From Hansfordia pulvinata (Eukaryota > Ascomycota > Sordariomycetes > Xylariales): 64,000 nucleotides of DNA. This document shows, piece by piece, positions 1 through 11,736 of the stretch; within the stretch, counting starts at the first letter, position 1; each line of letters starts with the position of its first letter. The notes beneath the pieces are model-generated. The model was not told where the DNA came from and did no database searches. It saw nothing but the letters and a program-made list of their open reading frames with translations. The translations under genes were made by a program, and so were the position numbers. The stretch lies in NCBI GenBank assembly GCA_006538405.1, contig BJKQ01000006.1, positions 1 to 64,000 of the forward strand, read 5' to 3'.

Positions 1-1700
1 TTTTATACTTACCTTATAACGCTTATAAATATATATAAAAAGTAAAGTTCCGCTTTATATTAATAATTAAAGGGCTTACCTTATAACGCTTTAAGTAATA
101 AGTTAAGCGCTTTTTCGCCTTATAATAATAATATAATAACTTACCTTATAAGGCTTATAAGTAATATATAAGGCGGTGTTCCGCCTTATAATAATAATAT
201 TAATACTTATCTTATAACGCTTAAAAGTATAAAGATAAAGCAAGGTTCCGCTTTTAATAATAATATAATCACTTACTTTATAACGCTTAAAAGTATAAAA
301 GTAAAGCGGGGTTCCGCTTTATAATAATAATATAATAACTTACCTTATAACGCTTAAAAGTATAAAGGTAAAATAAGGTCCCGCCTTATAATAATAATAT
401 AATAACTTACTTTATAATGTTTATAAATAATATATTAAGCGGTGGTCCGCTTTATAATAATAATATTAATACTTACCTTATAACGTTTAAAAGTATAAAA
501 GTAAAGTAAGGTTCCGCCTTATAATAATAATATAATAACTTACCTTATAACGCTTATAAGTAATATATTAAGTAATGGTTTACTTTATAATAATAATATT
601 TAATACTTACCTTATAACGCTTAAAAAATATAAGGGTAAAGCGAGGTACCGCTTTACGTTAATAATTAAAAGGCTTACTTTATAACGCTTAAAAGTATAA
701 AGGTAAAGTAAGGTTTTACCTTATATTTATAATTAAAAAGCTTACTTTATAACGCTTATATATAATAAATTAAACGGTGTTTTACTTTATAAAATTATAC
801 GATAACTTACTTTATAACGCTTATAATTATATATATAAAGCAGGGTTCCGCTTTATATAAATAACTTAATAACTTACTTTATAATACTTATAAGTGTTTT
901 ATTATATATAGTTCCGTTTATAATAATTAAAAGGTGTATATTATAACGCTTAAAATTATTTAAGTAAAATAAGGTATTACCTTATATAAATACTTTTTAA
1001 GTTAACTTTATAAACGTTTATAAGTACTTATAAAAGGCGGGGTTCCGCTTTATATTAATAATAAAAAGGCCGACTTTATAACGATTTTAAGTGGTAAATT
1101 AAACGGTGTTTCGCTTTATAAGAATCGTATAATACTTATTTTATAAGCTTTATAAGTACTTATAAAAAGTAAGGTTTAATCTTATATTAATAATTAAAAG
1201 GCTTACTTTATAACGCTTATAAGTAATAAATTAAATAAATTATATTATATAAAATCGTGTAAAAACTTACCTTATAATATATATAATTATTTATATAAAG
1301 CGAGGTTTTATATTATATAAATTCTTTTATAACTTACTTTATAATATAAATAAATAATTATAATAAGCGGAGTTACGCCTTTTAAAAATAATAATAAAAT
1401 GTCTTATAATAATTATAAATAATAATATTAATAAAATATAATTTTATAATATAATAAAACGATTTACGTAATAACGCTTAAAATATAAGTATAATAATAA
1501 GGTTTTGCTTATAATAAATATTAAATTATATTATAATAATTATAATTAATAATATTAATATATTCGCTTAATATAATAATTATAATACTTACCTAAAATT
1601 TAAAAGTAATAATATAAAGTATACTTTTACTTAATTAATAAGAATTAAAATAATTAAAAACCTTAATTTTTATATAAGTTAAGGTTCCGTTTAAAAAGGA
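1..1700. repeat. AT-rich satellite array, ~66-bp unit with internal palindrome
   Basis: A recurring phrase of the type acttaccttataacgctt starts at about 7, 74, 139, 205, 271, 338, 404, 471, 538, 604, 673, 740, 804 and 872, giving a 66-67 bp period. Decayed copies continue to about 1400-1700. Most units carry a GC island that is a perfect hairpin, for example 167-190 with 10-bp arms (TATAAGGCGG and its complement) around a TGTT loop. Units differ mostly by transitions and CA dinucleotides are scarce, as expected after RIP. No coding potential is seen. Its place at the window edge allows a subtelomeric or pericentromeric satellite, but no telomere repeat is visible. Confidence 0.85.
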
Positions 1701-1756
1701 TAATATTTCAACTTTCTTTATACCGCTTATAAGTAAAAGATTAAATTATTATAAAC

Positions 1757-1897
1757 TGGTTATTAACGGTGCCCGCGTGAGTGCGTCGATATAATAATAT
1801 TCTCCTTAAAAGAGGAAGAAAAAGGGAAGACGTTAAGGCTTATAAGCTGTTATAATTATATATTATAAGATTAAGTTAAAAGATTAAGTTTATAATA
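1757..1897 (-). repeat. Left LTR (3' LTR of the minus-strand element)
   Basis: This 141-bp copy begins TGGTTATTAACGG and ends TTTATAATA, where the right copy ends TTTATAACA. That final CA-to-TA change is what RIP would do to the canonical LTR end. It aligns base for base with 9538-9678. Confidence 0.9.
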
Positions 1898-2000
1898 TAC
1901 GGCCTCGCTTTAATAAAAATTCGCTTTATAATAAGCGTAATAAGCTATACCCTTATACCGTTCTTTAAAACTTATATTAACGTCGTCGGTTTCGTAATAA

Positions 2001-2160
2001 GTATAAAGCGGTTATACTTTCGTATTATACACGGGCCTTATATTAACGTTATTAGCCTTATAACGAGTATGAGACGGTTATACCTTTATATTATACACGG
2101 GCCTTATATTAACGTTATCAGCCTTATAACGGGTATAAAGCGGTAAAACCTTAACTTAAT
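2001..2160. repeat. Three ~66-bp direct repeats inside the retroelement
   Basis: Phrases of the type gtataaagcggttatac recur at 2001, 2067 and 2133, separated by copies of acacgggccttatattaacg. The period equals that of the flanking satellite although the unit sequence differs. Related phrases reappear around 3990-4160. They lie near the 3' end of the minus-strand element, so they may be a 3' untranslated repeat of the transposon. Confidence 0.7.
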
Positions 2161-5100
2161 TAATACGCGTTACGGCGTAAAAGCTTTTTTATTAAGCGGT
2201 AAATAAGGCCTTATTTACCCGCTTTTTTATAACGTGTTTATTACTTTACCCTTACTTATCCTTATCTCGGGTTTTATAAGCCTTCCTTTTTTTACCTTTC
2301 CTTTTATATCGCGTATTTATAACGCGCACTTATAACCCTTTAACCGTATTTTTACCTTTTTTATATTAACTCCTCTTTTTATTAATACGGCCTTATTCTT
2401 TTTTTACGTTAATATAACTGTTATCATCGATCTTACCTTAAAAGGCACCGCTTTAAGCGTTAACGGCGGCCTTTTATTTAATAATAATAAATAATAATAA
2501 ATAACCGCTTTATGATCGCGCCTTTAATAATTATCTTTTTAATAATAACTTAAATAATAAGGAAAGTTAACTTCTTATTAACACGGAGGCCACTTATATT
2601 AATTATATTAATAAGTTCTTTTATATTAAAGTTATATAATACACGTTTAATAACGTTTATAAAGGGCTATTTAAAGTGTAAGTAAAATAAAAAGATATAT
2701 AATTAAAAGTCGTACGTTTACGTTAATAACACGAAGCTCCGCCGTGCTTTACGCGATATAATTAAGGTTATTAATTAAAGTAAAGCCGTTACGGTCCCGG
2801 GTTAAGGTTATATTACGGCTTAACTTACCTTTAAGTTTAATTATATAATAAAGGTTTTTCACGACTTTTATACTTTTACTTAATAAAACCTTAATATTAA
2901 TTAATTTATATACGGTAACGCTTTAATTAACCTTAACTTTTTAACTGTACTTATCCCGGTTTTAACTTATAACCGTAATAATTAATAATAACAGCTTATC
3001 GTCCCCGGTACGGTTCCTTTTAACGGTAATAACGCTGCCGCTTTACGTTAAGCCTTTTCTTATATAATTTATGATTTAAATTAATAATTAACTTTATAAA
3101 AGGCCGTAAATATTACTTAAGCCGTTAAAACGAGAGCCGCCGTTACGCGTTATAAAGTTACTTTATAAGCGTTTTTTCACTTTACGTAAATCGTTATTAA
3201 CGTTACGAACTCGTTTTACACCTTTTTTAATCCTATTTTAAGCACGCCCGGTTAAGCTTATACTTTATTTAACACCACGTTTAATATTAATATAAGTAAT
3301 AATAAAAAGTGTAATTAACTCTTTAACTTTAATAAGACGCCCTTAAAGCGCTTTTATTTCGTTAACGTGTCGGACATAAACCTTAACCGTAAGTAACGTT
3401 ATCGTATAACGTAACGCTTTATTACCTTTTCCCCCCTTTTTTAAGGTTAATATCACTTTAACCTTAATTCGCTTTAATTTAACTTTTATTAATTCGATTA
3501 AATCGATTATTTTTAAGTCTTATTATAAAAGGATAAATAAAAGAATAACTTTAAGAACGACCTTAACGCTTAACTTTATTAAAAGAATAACGGCCTTAAG
3601 TAATAAGCTAACCGTGACGTGATAAGATCTTAATAATATAAGGTTAAAAGAATTAAAAAGGAATAAAGTAATTAATATAATATTTAATTAAGATTATTTA
3701 ATACTCGCTTTATAAAGAATTATATTACGTTACGGTGCTTAATTAATTTAAATAATAGCCGTTACGGTGTCGATTTCCTTAAATTAAAGATTATTATCCT
3801 TTTTATTTTTATAAATCGTAAGCCTTATAACGTGTTTATATCCGCCCTTTACGGTGCCGCTTCGCCCTTATATAAAAGCGATCATATGTAAGCGTATATA
3901 ATAAACGTGAAGTCACGTGTTATATAAGGCGGCTTTACCGTTATTTTATTAATTATACCTTTATACTTTAAGCGCGGGGCCGCGTTAATATTATAGCCTT
4001 ATAATAAGTATAAAGCGGATATACTTATATATTATATATAAGTTAATTTATTAACGTTTTAACCTTATAACGGGTACGAGGGCGAAGTACTTACGTATCT
4101 TATATAAATTAACTTATTAATATTACGGCCTTATTATAAGTATAAAGTTAAAGTACTTACGTACTATGCACGTGTTAACGTGTTAACGCTTTAACTTTAC
4201 GTTATATAAAAAGGCGATATACCTTTATATTATAATTAACTTAATATAATAAGTTACTTACCTTTATTACTCTCTTTTTATAAGTAAAAAGTAAAACCGT
4301 TTACCGAATTTATAATTATTACCCGGACCGCCGGCGCTTTACCTTAATTAAAATATTAAAGGTCGACCGGTTACGGCCCGTTATTATACTTTATATTACT
4401 TTATACCGCTTTAAACGCGTTTAAGGTTACCGTGTTTATTATTATAAAAAGCGGCTTTTAATTAAGGTTATCGTACTTTATCCACTTTATTAATATTTAC
4501 CGGTGCCCGCCACGGCCTTTTATATTCTTTACGTTAAGGATAGCCTTTACGCGGAATTCCTTTTTTATAAACCCGTCTTTTTAAGTTATTTAAATCGTTA
4601 ATAGCCGCGAATCGGATACTTATTAACTTAAAAAAGGGTTGTTTTAAGCCTGCTTTATTAAATTTATATAAAAGATTAAGTGAATCTTTTTAAGGATATT
4701 AAGCTTAACCGTAAAAAGGGATAAGACCGTTATTATTATATACTTTTTTTATACTTAATTTAACTTTTTATTAAGTTAAGCCGTTTTAATATTATATAAG
4801 CTTAATTATACCTTATCTCTTTTATAAAACTACTTTATAAGGTAACGAGACCGATTCACCGACTTTTATTAACGTTATTAAATATATATAATTATAAATT
4901 AAGCTTATTAATTACCCTTTTTTAAGTAAGTTAAAAACGCGTTCGCACGGTCCGCCGGGTTATATAACTTAACCTTATTATAATATAATATTTAAGATTA
5001 TATTATCGGTAAATCGAAACTTAAAAAGAGGCGGTTAAAATTAACCTTTATAATTATAAAGACTTAATTATTTAAGGTTAATTAATAAGCCGGTAAGTGG

Positions 5101-8100
5101 TTAACTTAATTTAATTATAAAAAGGTTATTATTAAATAAAGCACCGATTAAACCTTTTAATTTACTCTTTTTATCCCGTTATTAAATTATAAATAATAAG
5201 CTATTAAAAGGTATTATTAAATGCTCGTTACGGCGTATAACCGAGTTTAAAAGCGTTTTATATAATCCGATCCTTAATTAAAAATAAGTTAATTAAAGAA
5301 GCTTTAAAAACGTTATTAATAATCTTAAAAGCGTTCTATACACGCCTTTATCGTTATAAATAATATCGCTTTAAATTACACGTACTTTAATAAGCGGTTT
5401 ATAAGAATTATTAGCCACCGTGGCGCGTTTAAATTTATTTATAAAAAAGGACTTATAAAGTTTATTAAGATTTACTTTTAAAAGCGGTTTATTAACAGTA
5501 AAGGTTAAAGTAAACTTTAAGGACGTTACTTAAATTAATACGCCTCGCGATAATAATAATTCCGTACGAACCTTTTTATGTTTTATAATATATAATCTTA
5601 ATAAAAGTCCCGATATAATATAAAGAAAGTGCTTTATTAATTTAAATAGCTTATTAAAGGAGAGTTATAAACCCTTTAAATAAGCGTTATAATAAGCGGT
5701 TTATACCTTAAAACTTAAAGTCGTCCTCAGAAACGTAACGTATTAACCGTTTTAAGTTAATAATCTTTAATTTAAACGGTTACCTTTATAATTTAAGAAA
5801 ACTTACGTTCCTTTACTTACACTTTTTATAAGCGTGTATAATATAAGTCGTTTATTAACACTCTTTTATTTTATAATTTTTATAATAACGCCTTTTTAAA
5901 TAGTTCCGCTTTTATTAAAGGTAAGGCCGGTCTTAATATTACTTAAACCTCCTTTTACGTTAACGCCGTGTTAATTATATAACGTATAAAATTAATTATA
6001 TAAATAGGCCTTTTTAATTATCGTTATCTTTAATATTTTATTATTAATAAGATAAAGTATTTAAATAAGCCTTTAATATATTAAGCTTATAATAAAGGTA
6101 ATAAAAGAATAAGGATAACGTCTCCGTTTAATACGCTTACCTTTTATTTAATAATTTTAACTTTATAAAGTATTTTAAGTTTTTATAATTAATAAAGACC
6201 GTGAACAGATCGGTTATTAATTATAATTCCGTTTATCACGCTTTTAAATATATAACGACCGCGAGGAGCTCTTTATTATAAATCTTATAATTACGTTACG
6301 CCGGTGTTAAATTAATTAAGTAATAAGTTATTAAGTAAAGGACGGACTTATAATATTATGAAAAGCACTTATTTAAGGCCTGTTTTAAGTAATCCGCCTT
6401 TATTATTATAAGCTTATTAAGGTCTTATTAATAAAGGATTAAATACGTAATAAAAACGGACTTTAACGCTTAAAACGCTTCCTTTTACGCTTAACTTTAT
6501 TTAAACGGCGCCCTTTTTTTTATTAATCGATATAAAGGCTTTAATAAAAAAGAATAATCTTATATAAAATCTTAATAAAAGTTAATAAATCTTAAAAAAT
6601 TATAAAGCCTGTATAAGTTCGTAAAGGGTTTTTATTTTTATATTACTTAAACCTTTTTAAGGTTAAGGCGGATCTCTTCTTTTACTTTAATAATAAAGCT
6701 TAAGTACTTTACTTTTTTTATTACGAATTCACACTTTTTTTTATTTAAAAAGAGGCCTGCTTTTTATAATAATTATAACACTTAACGCACCTTAATTATA
6801 TGGTCCTTTTTAAAGCTTAAGTTATAAATAAGGATATCGTTAAGAAACACCGTAATGAAAACGCTTAAAGTGTTATTTAATACCGTATTAATATAACGTT
6901 AAAATAAAGCGGGAGCGCTTATTAATTTAAAAAGGTATATTAATTATTTGAAAAGGCCGAAGCGGGTTTTAAATATAATTAAGTGTTTTTAACCCTTTTT
7001 TATATATAAGCGGTGAAAAGTAACCTTTATATTAAACTTTAATATTTATTTCGCCCTTAAAAAGGACCGTAACGTCTTTAAGATAAGTGATAATAAGTAA
7101 TTATTTTTTTTAATAACTTTATTTAAGGCTTAATAATCGATATAAAACCTTTACTTATTACTCGGCTTTTTAATAAGCAGCACCGGCGCCGCGATTAAAA
7201 AGGAGTTAACTTAAATTTATCCTTTATTTTTTAACTTTATTAATTAACGTTATAACTTTAAAAGTTACTTTTATAATATATTATAAAAAAGGCCGTATAA
7301 AAGCTTAATATCGTTCCCTTTAACGTCCTTCCGTAACCGGATTTAATAATTTAAGCGCCTTTAATACGGCGGTAACTTATCCTTAACGGACTTATTAAAT
7401 AGCTTTTAAAAGTCTTTAACTTTTAAAAAAAAGGGGGGGGTAAGGCCGGGTCGGTAACGTAAAGGCGGAGGACACTTATAATTTCTTATAAGTTAATAAT
7501 TATTAACGGCTTTATAATTCCTTTATTACGTATTTCCTTAATTAAGCGTGCCTTTATTATAAAGATTAAGCCGTTTTTTAATTATCGCGTTTAAGAATCT
7601 TTAATTAATAAACTTTTTACCGTTTAAATCTTAAGTTCCTTTTATCCCGCGTTTATTATCACGTTGCGACGCTTTATAAAAGGCAGCTTTAATATAACGT
7701 TTTAAATTAACCTTAAAATTATATAAAAGCACGTTAATAATAATTATTTATCGATATTAATCGTTATATATATTAAGCGTTATATATTATAAGACTTTAT
7801 TTTACTTATAATTAATTATAAGTTTTAAGGCTTAAGTAAATCGATTTATTATAAGCTTAAAGATTAAGCGTGTCGTTCGCTTATTACTTTATAATAATCA
7901 CACCTTATATTAACTTATATATTTAAAGTAATAAAGGAATTAAAAAGGACCGGTATAAAAAAGGGTTTTATATTTATATATATTTAAATATCTTTAAACT
8001 TTTATACCTTAAACGCTTTAAAGGGGTCGATTAAGTCCGGGTGTAAGTTAAGCAGCCTTTAAATAAGACTTAACTTAAAAGTAAGCCGTTTTCCGAGTCG

Positions 8101-9537
8101 GTATTATTTTATAATAAATTATCCCTTATATTAAGCGTTACCGTAAAGCGAATTATTATTAAAGGCTGTTACGCCGGAAAAAAGGAATATTTATTTACTT
8201 TATATTTATCCTTTTTATAATAAAAGTAAAGGCCCTTTTCCTTATATATATTAAGCTTAACTTAAAAGATTTAAAGCGCTTATTACCGGCCTTTCGCCCT
8301 TATTTCACTTTATTACGGTTACTTAAACCTTTTTTTAAAGGTTATTAAGGCCTTTATCTTATACACCTTTATTATTTAAGTGTCTTTATTATTATCCCTT
8401 TTAATATCGCTTTAAGGTAATTATAACGTTATCGCGGCTTAAAACTTTTTTTTTAAGTCGTAAAATTTTAAGTTTAATACGATAGCCCGGTATATTATCA
8501 CCGTTTTATTATAATTTATATAAAAGACTTAACGATTACACGTAATCCTTTTTATTTAATTTAAAAGGGCCCGTTAAAAGTAATTAAGCTTAACCGAACC
8601 GTTTTAATTTTAACCTTTTATTATAAATAGCTTTTACTTAAAGCGAGGGAGGAATGTAATAAACCTTTTTTTAACCTTTTATTATATATAATTAAGCTTA
8701 ATCTTAATTATTACTTATCGATAAGGATTTTTAAATAATAAAGTAAGGTATTATAAGAAATAATTAAGGTTATAATACTTTAAGTCCGTACGCTTTTTAA
8801 AGCCGCTTACTTTATAAAAAGGGGCTATTTAAGCTTAAATTAAAAGGGAAAGGTTTATTTAAATAAAGACTTATTAATCTTAATTATTATTAATAAACTT
8901 TTAATTAACCTTTAACTTATATATTAACGTTAAACGTTAAGCGGTAAATATAGCCTTATTACCGTTAAAAAGGCCCTTTTAAAGTAACGGCTTACACCGC
9001 GGCGGCCTTACCTTAAATTATTGCCCGTTTAAGTTTAATATAACCGTGTGTAACGTTTAAAGGCCCCCCCCTTTTAAATTAAACGTGTTTATATTTATAT
9101 TAATAATAAAATAAAAGCATTAAGCTTTTAAGGCTTAAATCGGGTTATTAAAAGTTAAGGTCGTATTAATAATAACTTAAAAAGGTGAAAAGAGTGATTA
9201 CTTTTTTTTATGCTTTTTTAAGGCCGTTAACACGGCCGTAAGCCAGGTTAATTCTTATTATTAACGTGATATTTACTTAAATAACACGCTTTATTAAGAG
9301 TTTTACGATTCGTGTAAGTCTTAAAGTTATTATTAAAGATTTAAGCCCTTTATCGTTACTGTTTCGGTTTAAAAAGGAGGTGAATTAACGTTTAATATTT
9401 TATATATTTAAAAGATAACGGCTCGTGTTATCGCTTTATCGGTGATGTCACGATTCGTGTTATCGTTTTATCGGCGGTGTTACGGCTTATATTATCGTTT
9501 TACCGGTGTTTATTAAAAAAGAATATATATTATAAAT

Positions 9538-9678
9538 TAATTATTAATAATGCCCGCGTGAGTGCGTTAATATAATAATATTCTTTTTAAAGGAGGAAAA
9601 AGAAGGGAAGATATTAAGGCTTACGAGCTGCCGTAATTATATATTATAAGATTAAGCTAAAAGATTAAGTTTATAACA
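9538..9678 (-). repeat. Right LTR (5' LTR of the minus-strand element)
   Basis: This 141-bp copy begins TAATTATTAATAA and ends TTTATAACA. It matches the left LTR without insertions or deletions, and the substitutions are all G/A or C/T. An A-rich purine tract (about 9512-9522) lies just inside. Confidence 0.9.
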
Positions 9679-9740
9679 TAAATAAGTATTAACTTTAAGT
9701 TAACTTATAATCTTATTAAACTTAAAATCGTTTTTTTTTA

Positions 9741-10470
9741 AAAAAATTATATTTTATTAAAAAGGATTTTCTTTAAGAAAAAGTGTTTTAAAATATATTA
9801 AAAGTTTTTAAAAATAAAAATAATTTAATATATATTAAGTCTTAATTTAATTAAGGTTTTAATATAATTAAAATACTTTATTTATTTAATAATAATATTT
9901 TATTAAGAAATTTCTCTTTTTAAATAACGTGTTTTAAGATATTTTAAAAGTTTTTATAAATATTAATAATTTTAATATACTTAAGGTTTTAATATATTTA
10001 AAATAGTTTATTTTTTTAAAAAATTATATTTTATTAAGAAATTCTTTTTTTTTAAAAAAAAAGGTGTTTTAATATGTTTTAAACGTTTTTAAAAAAAAAA
10101 TAATTTTAATGCACTTAAGGTCTTAATATATTAAAAGTGTTAATATATTTAAGGTCTTAATGTATTAAAAGTGTTAATATATTTAAGGTCTTAATATATT
10201 AAAAGTATTAATACACTTAAGGTCTTAATACATTAAAAGTGTTAATATATTTAAGGTCTTAATACACTTAAGGTCTTAATACACTTAAATTCTTAATACA
10301 CTTAAGGTTTTAATGTATTAAAAATAATTTATTTCTTTAAAAAATTATATTTTATTAAGAAATTTTTTTTTTAAAAAAAAGGTGTTTTAAGATGTCTTAA
10401 ACGTTTTTAAAACTGAAAATATTTTAAGTGTATTAAAGGTGATTTTCTTAATGCACTTAAGGTCTTAATG
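9741..10470. repeat. Four copies of an AT-rich ~130-160-bp repeat
   Basis: A phrase close to aaattatattttattaagaa begins at about 9743, 9890, 10017 and 10340. Each is followed by an A/T-run stretch, a gtgttttaa-type motif and then cttaaggt phrases. The third and fourth copies are separated by the short-period array at 10108-10320. It is almost free of G and C and noncoding. Divergence among copies is mostly transitions, consistent with RIP of a tandem duplication. Confidence 0.65.
10108..10320. repeat. Short-period minisatellite (17-18 bp half units)
   Basis: The phrases cttaaggtcttaatacac, attaaaagtgttaatat and close variants alternate about a dozen times, giving an apparent 34-36 bp full unit built from two related halves. 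It has no coding potential. Confidence 0.7.
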
Positions 10471-11736
10471 TATTAAAATATTATTATTTTTAATATACTT
10501 TTTAATGCACTTAGCCCTTAATGTACTTATTTTATATATTAAGCTTTAATTCGTTTCTTATTTTTATTATATTTCTAGCCTTATTTTAACGTAAAACCTT
10601 TATAATTAACCGCACTCTCGCACGTTTTTACCGCGTTTTAAAACGCGCCCTTAAACTTATAACAGCCCTTACGAAGATCTTAACACGTATGAAACCTATT
10701 TAATAACCCCTTTACTCCCACTTGCTATTATTATTCAATTCACCAGCTTCCACCGGCACCGCAGACATGCGGCTTTATCGCTCCCGCGTTCTGCGGCTTA
10801 AAGCTTATCGACTTAGATAAATTCCACTTTGTCCGCAGCTGCTAGGTCTGTCGCGCCATCGTCGATAAACGTATTAGTCCGTGTTATGATCAATGAATTT
10901 TAAGAAGCCCTTTTCATTTACTTACCGGAGCTTAAGCTGGGTGAGTAAGCTGGCTACTATTTTTATCTTTCCGTCGTTTCTTAAGCATAGCCCGTATTAC
11001 TTATCGCCTTCCTTTTCGCCACTGTTGATTCGAGTTCATTACTTGTAAGCTTATTTTATTCGCGTCTTCCTTTATTTTCAAACCTAAACTTTACGCTTAA
11101 TAAGCTAGCGCTATTTCATTGAAGACCTATAAAAAGACTGAATCTCATACTTAAACGCCATCTGAACTAGTTATCTCGAGCGTCGGACTATTTCTCGCCC
11201 GATATTTTATTAGCGCCTTATGTGCTTATCTCGGGCTCGCCTGTCGTCGCTGGTGTCGCCGCTACGACTATCCCCGACCGAAAAATCCCTTTTGATTAGC
11301 TTATCATGATGACTGGTACAGCATCGTGGTGCAGAAACGCGTTAACATGTAGGGCCTCCGGATTTAATCAACCTTAAGCCTTTTCAAGTTAAGTATATAA
11401 AGCTAATGAGCGAAAGAGCATGGTACTCACGCTTAAGTAAAGGCTTTTTATAGCGGTCTAGAATTTATGAATCGAAAGACGAATGTCTTATTATGTACAA
11501 GAGCATTACAAATTTTGCCTATACTAATTCGTTGTGTGAATTTTCTAAGGGCTCCTTGAATCCATGTCGAGCTATTTTTGTTTTATATCTTCGAATTAGA
11601 CACGGGGCTGCTCTCTATATATCTCGTCCTGCCAGGCCCGAGACATTGTCCCTCCCTCATGCTTTCGGCTACTTTTCACAGCTTGATTTTAACCTGAGCC
11701 CGCAGAAGCACCTCAGGTATCATAATTTTCGAAGAC
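10471..11736. other. Transition from AT-rich block to gene-bearing DNA, no gene recognised
   Basis: Base composition rises sharply near 10620-10700. Minus-strand translation of 10700-10900 gives short runs that look protein-like but are broken by stops. It could be a degenerated gene or a RIP-edge sequence, and no family was recognised. A plus-strand frame at 11493-11861 is open but low complexity and overlaps the next gene out of frame. Confidence 0.4.

Larger units (their letters stand above)
1757..9678 (-). mobile_element. RIP-degraded Ty3/gypsy-type LTR retrotransposon, full length
   Basis: Two 141-bp direct repeats bound the element. They align without gaps and all differences seen are transitions. 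It is flanked by TAAAC (1752-1756) and TAAAT (9679-9683), a 5-bp target duplication with one C-to-T change. Conceptual translation of the minus strand gives reverse transcriptase remnants: AAPVLLIKKP near 7200-7150, and a YxDD box read as FLNDILIYN near 6785-6863. An RNase H remnant (NYKIYNKELLAVV) lies near 6180-6300. The order along the minus strand (RT then RNase H) fits Ty3/gypsy. Stops interrupt every frame, so it is inactive. The integrase was not recognised with confidence. Confidence 0.9.

Noticed and set aside
1..1700. CRISPR-like regular repeats
   Set aside because: The repeats are contiguous satellite units with no unique spacers, and the host is a fungus.
1757..9678. Plus-strand orientation of the retroelement
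   Set aside because: RT and RNase H remnants read only on the minus strand and in the right order there.
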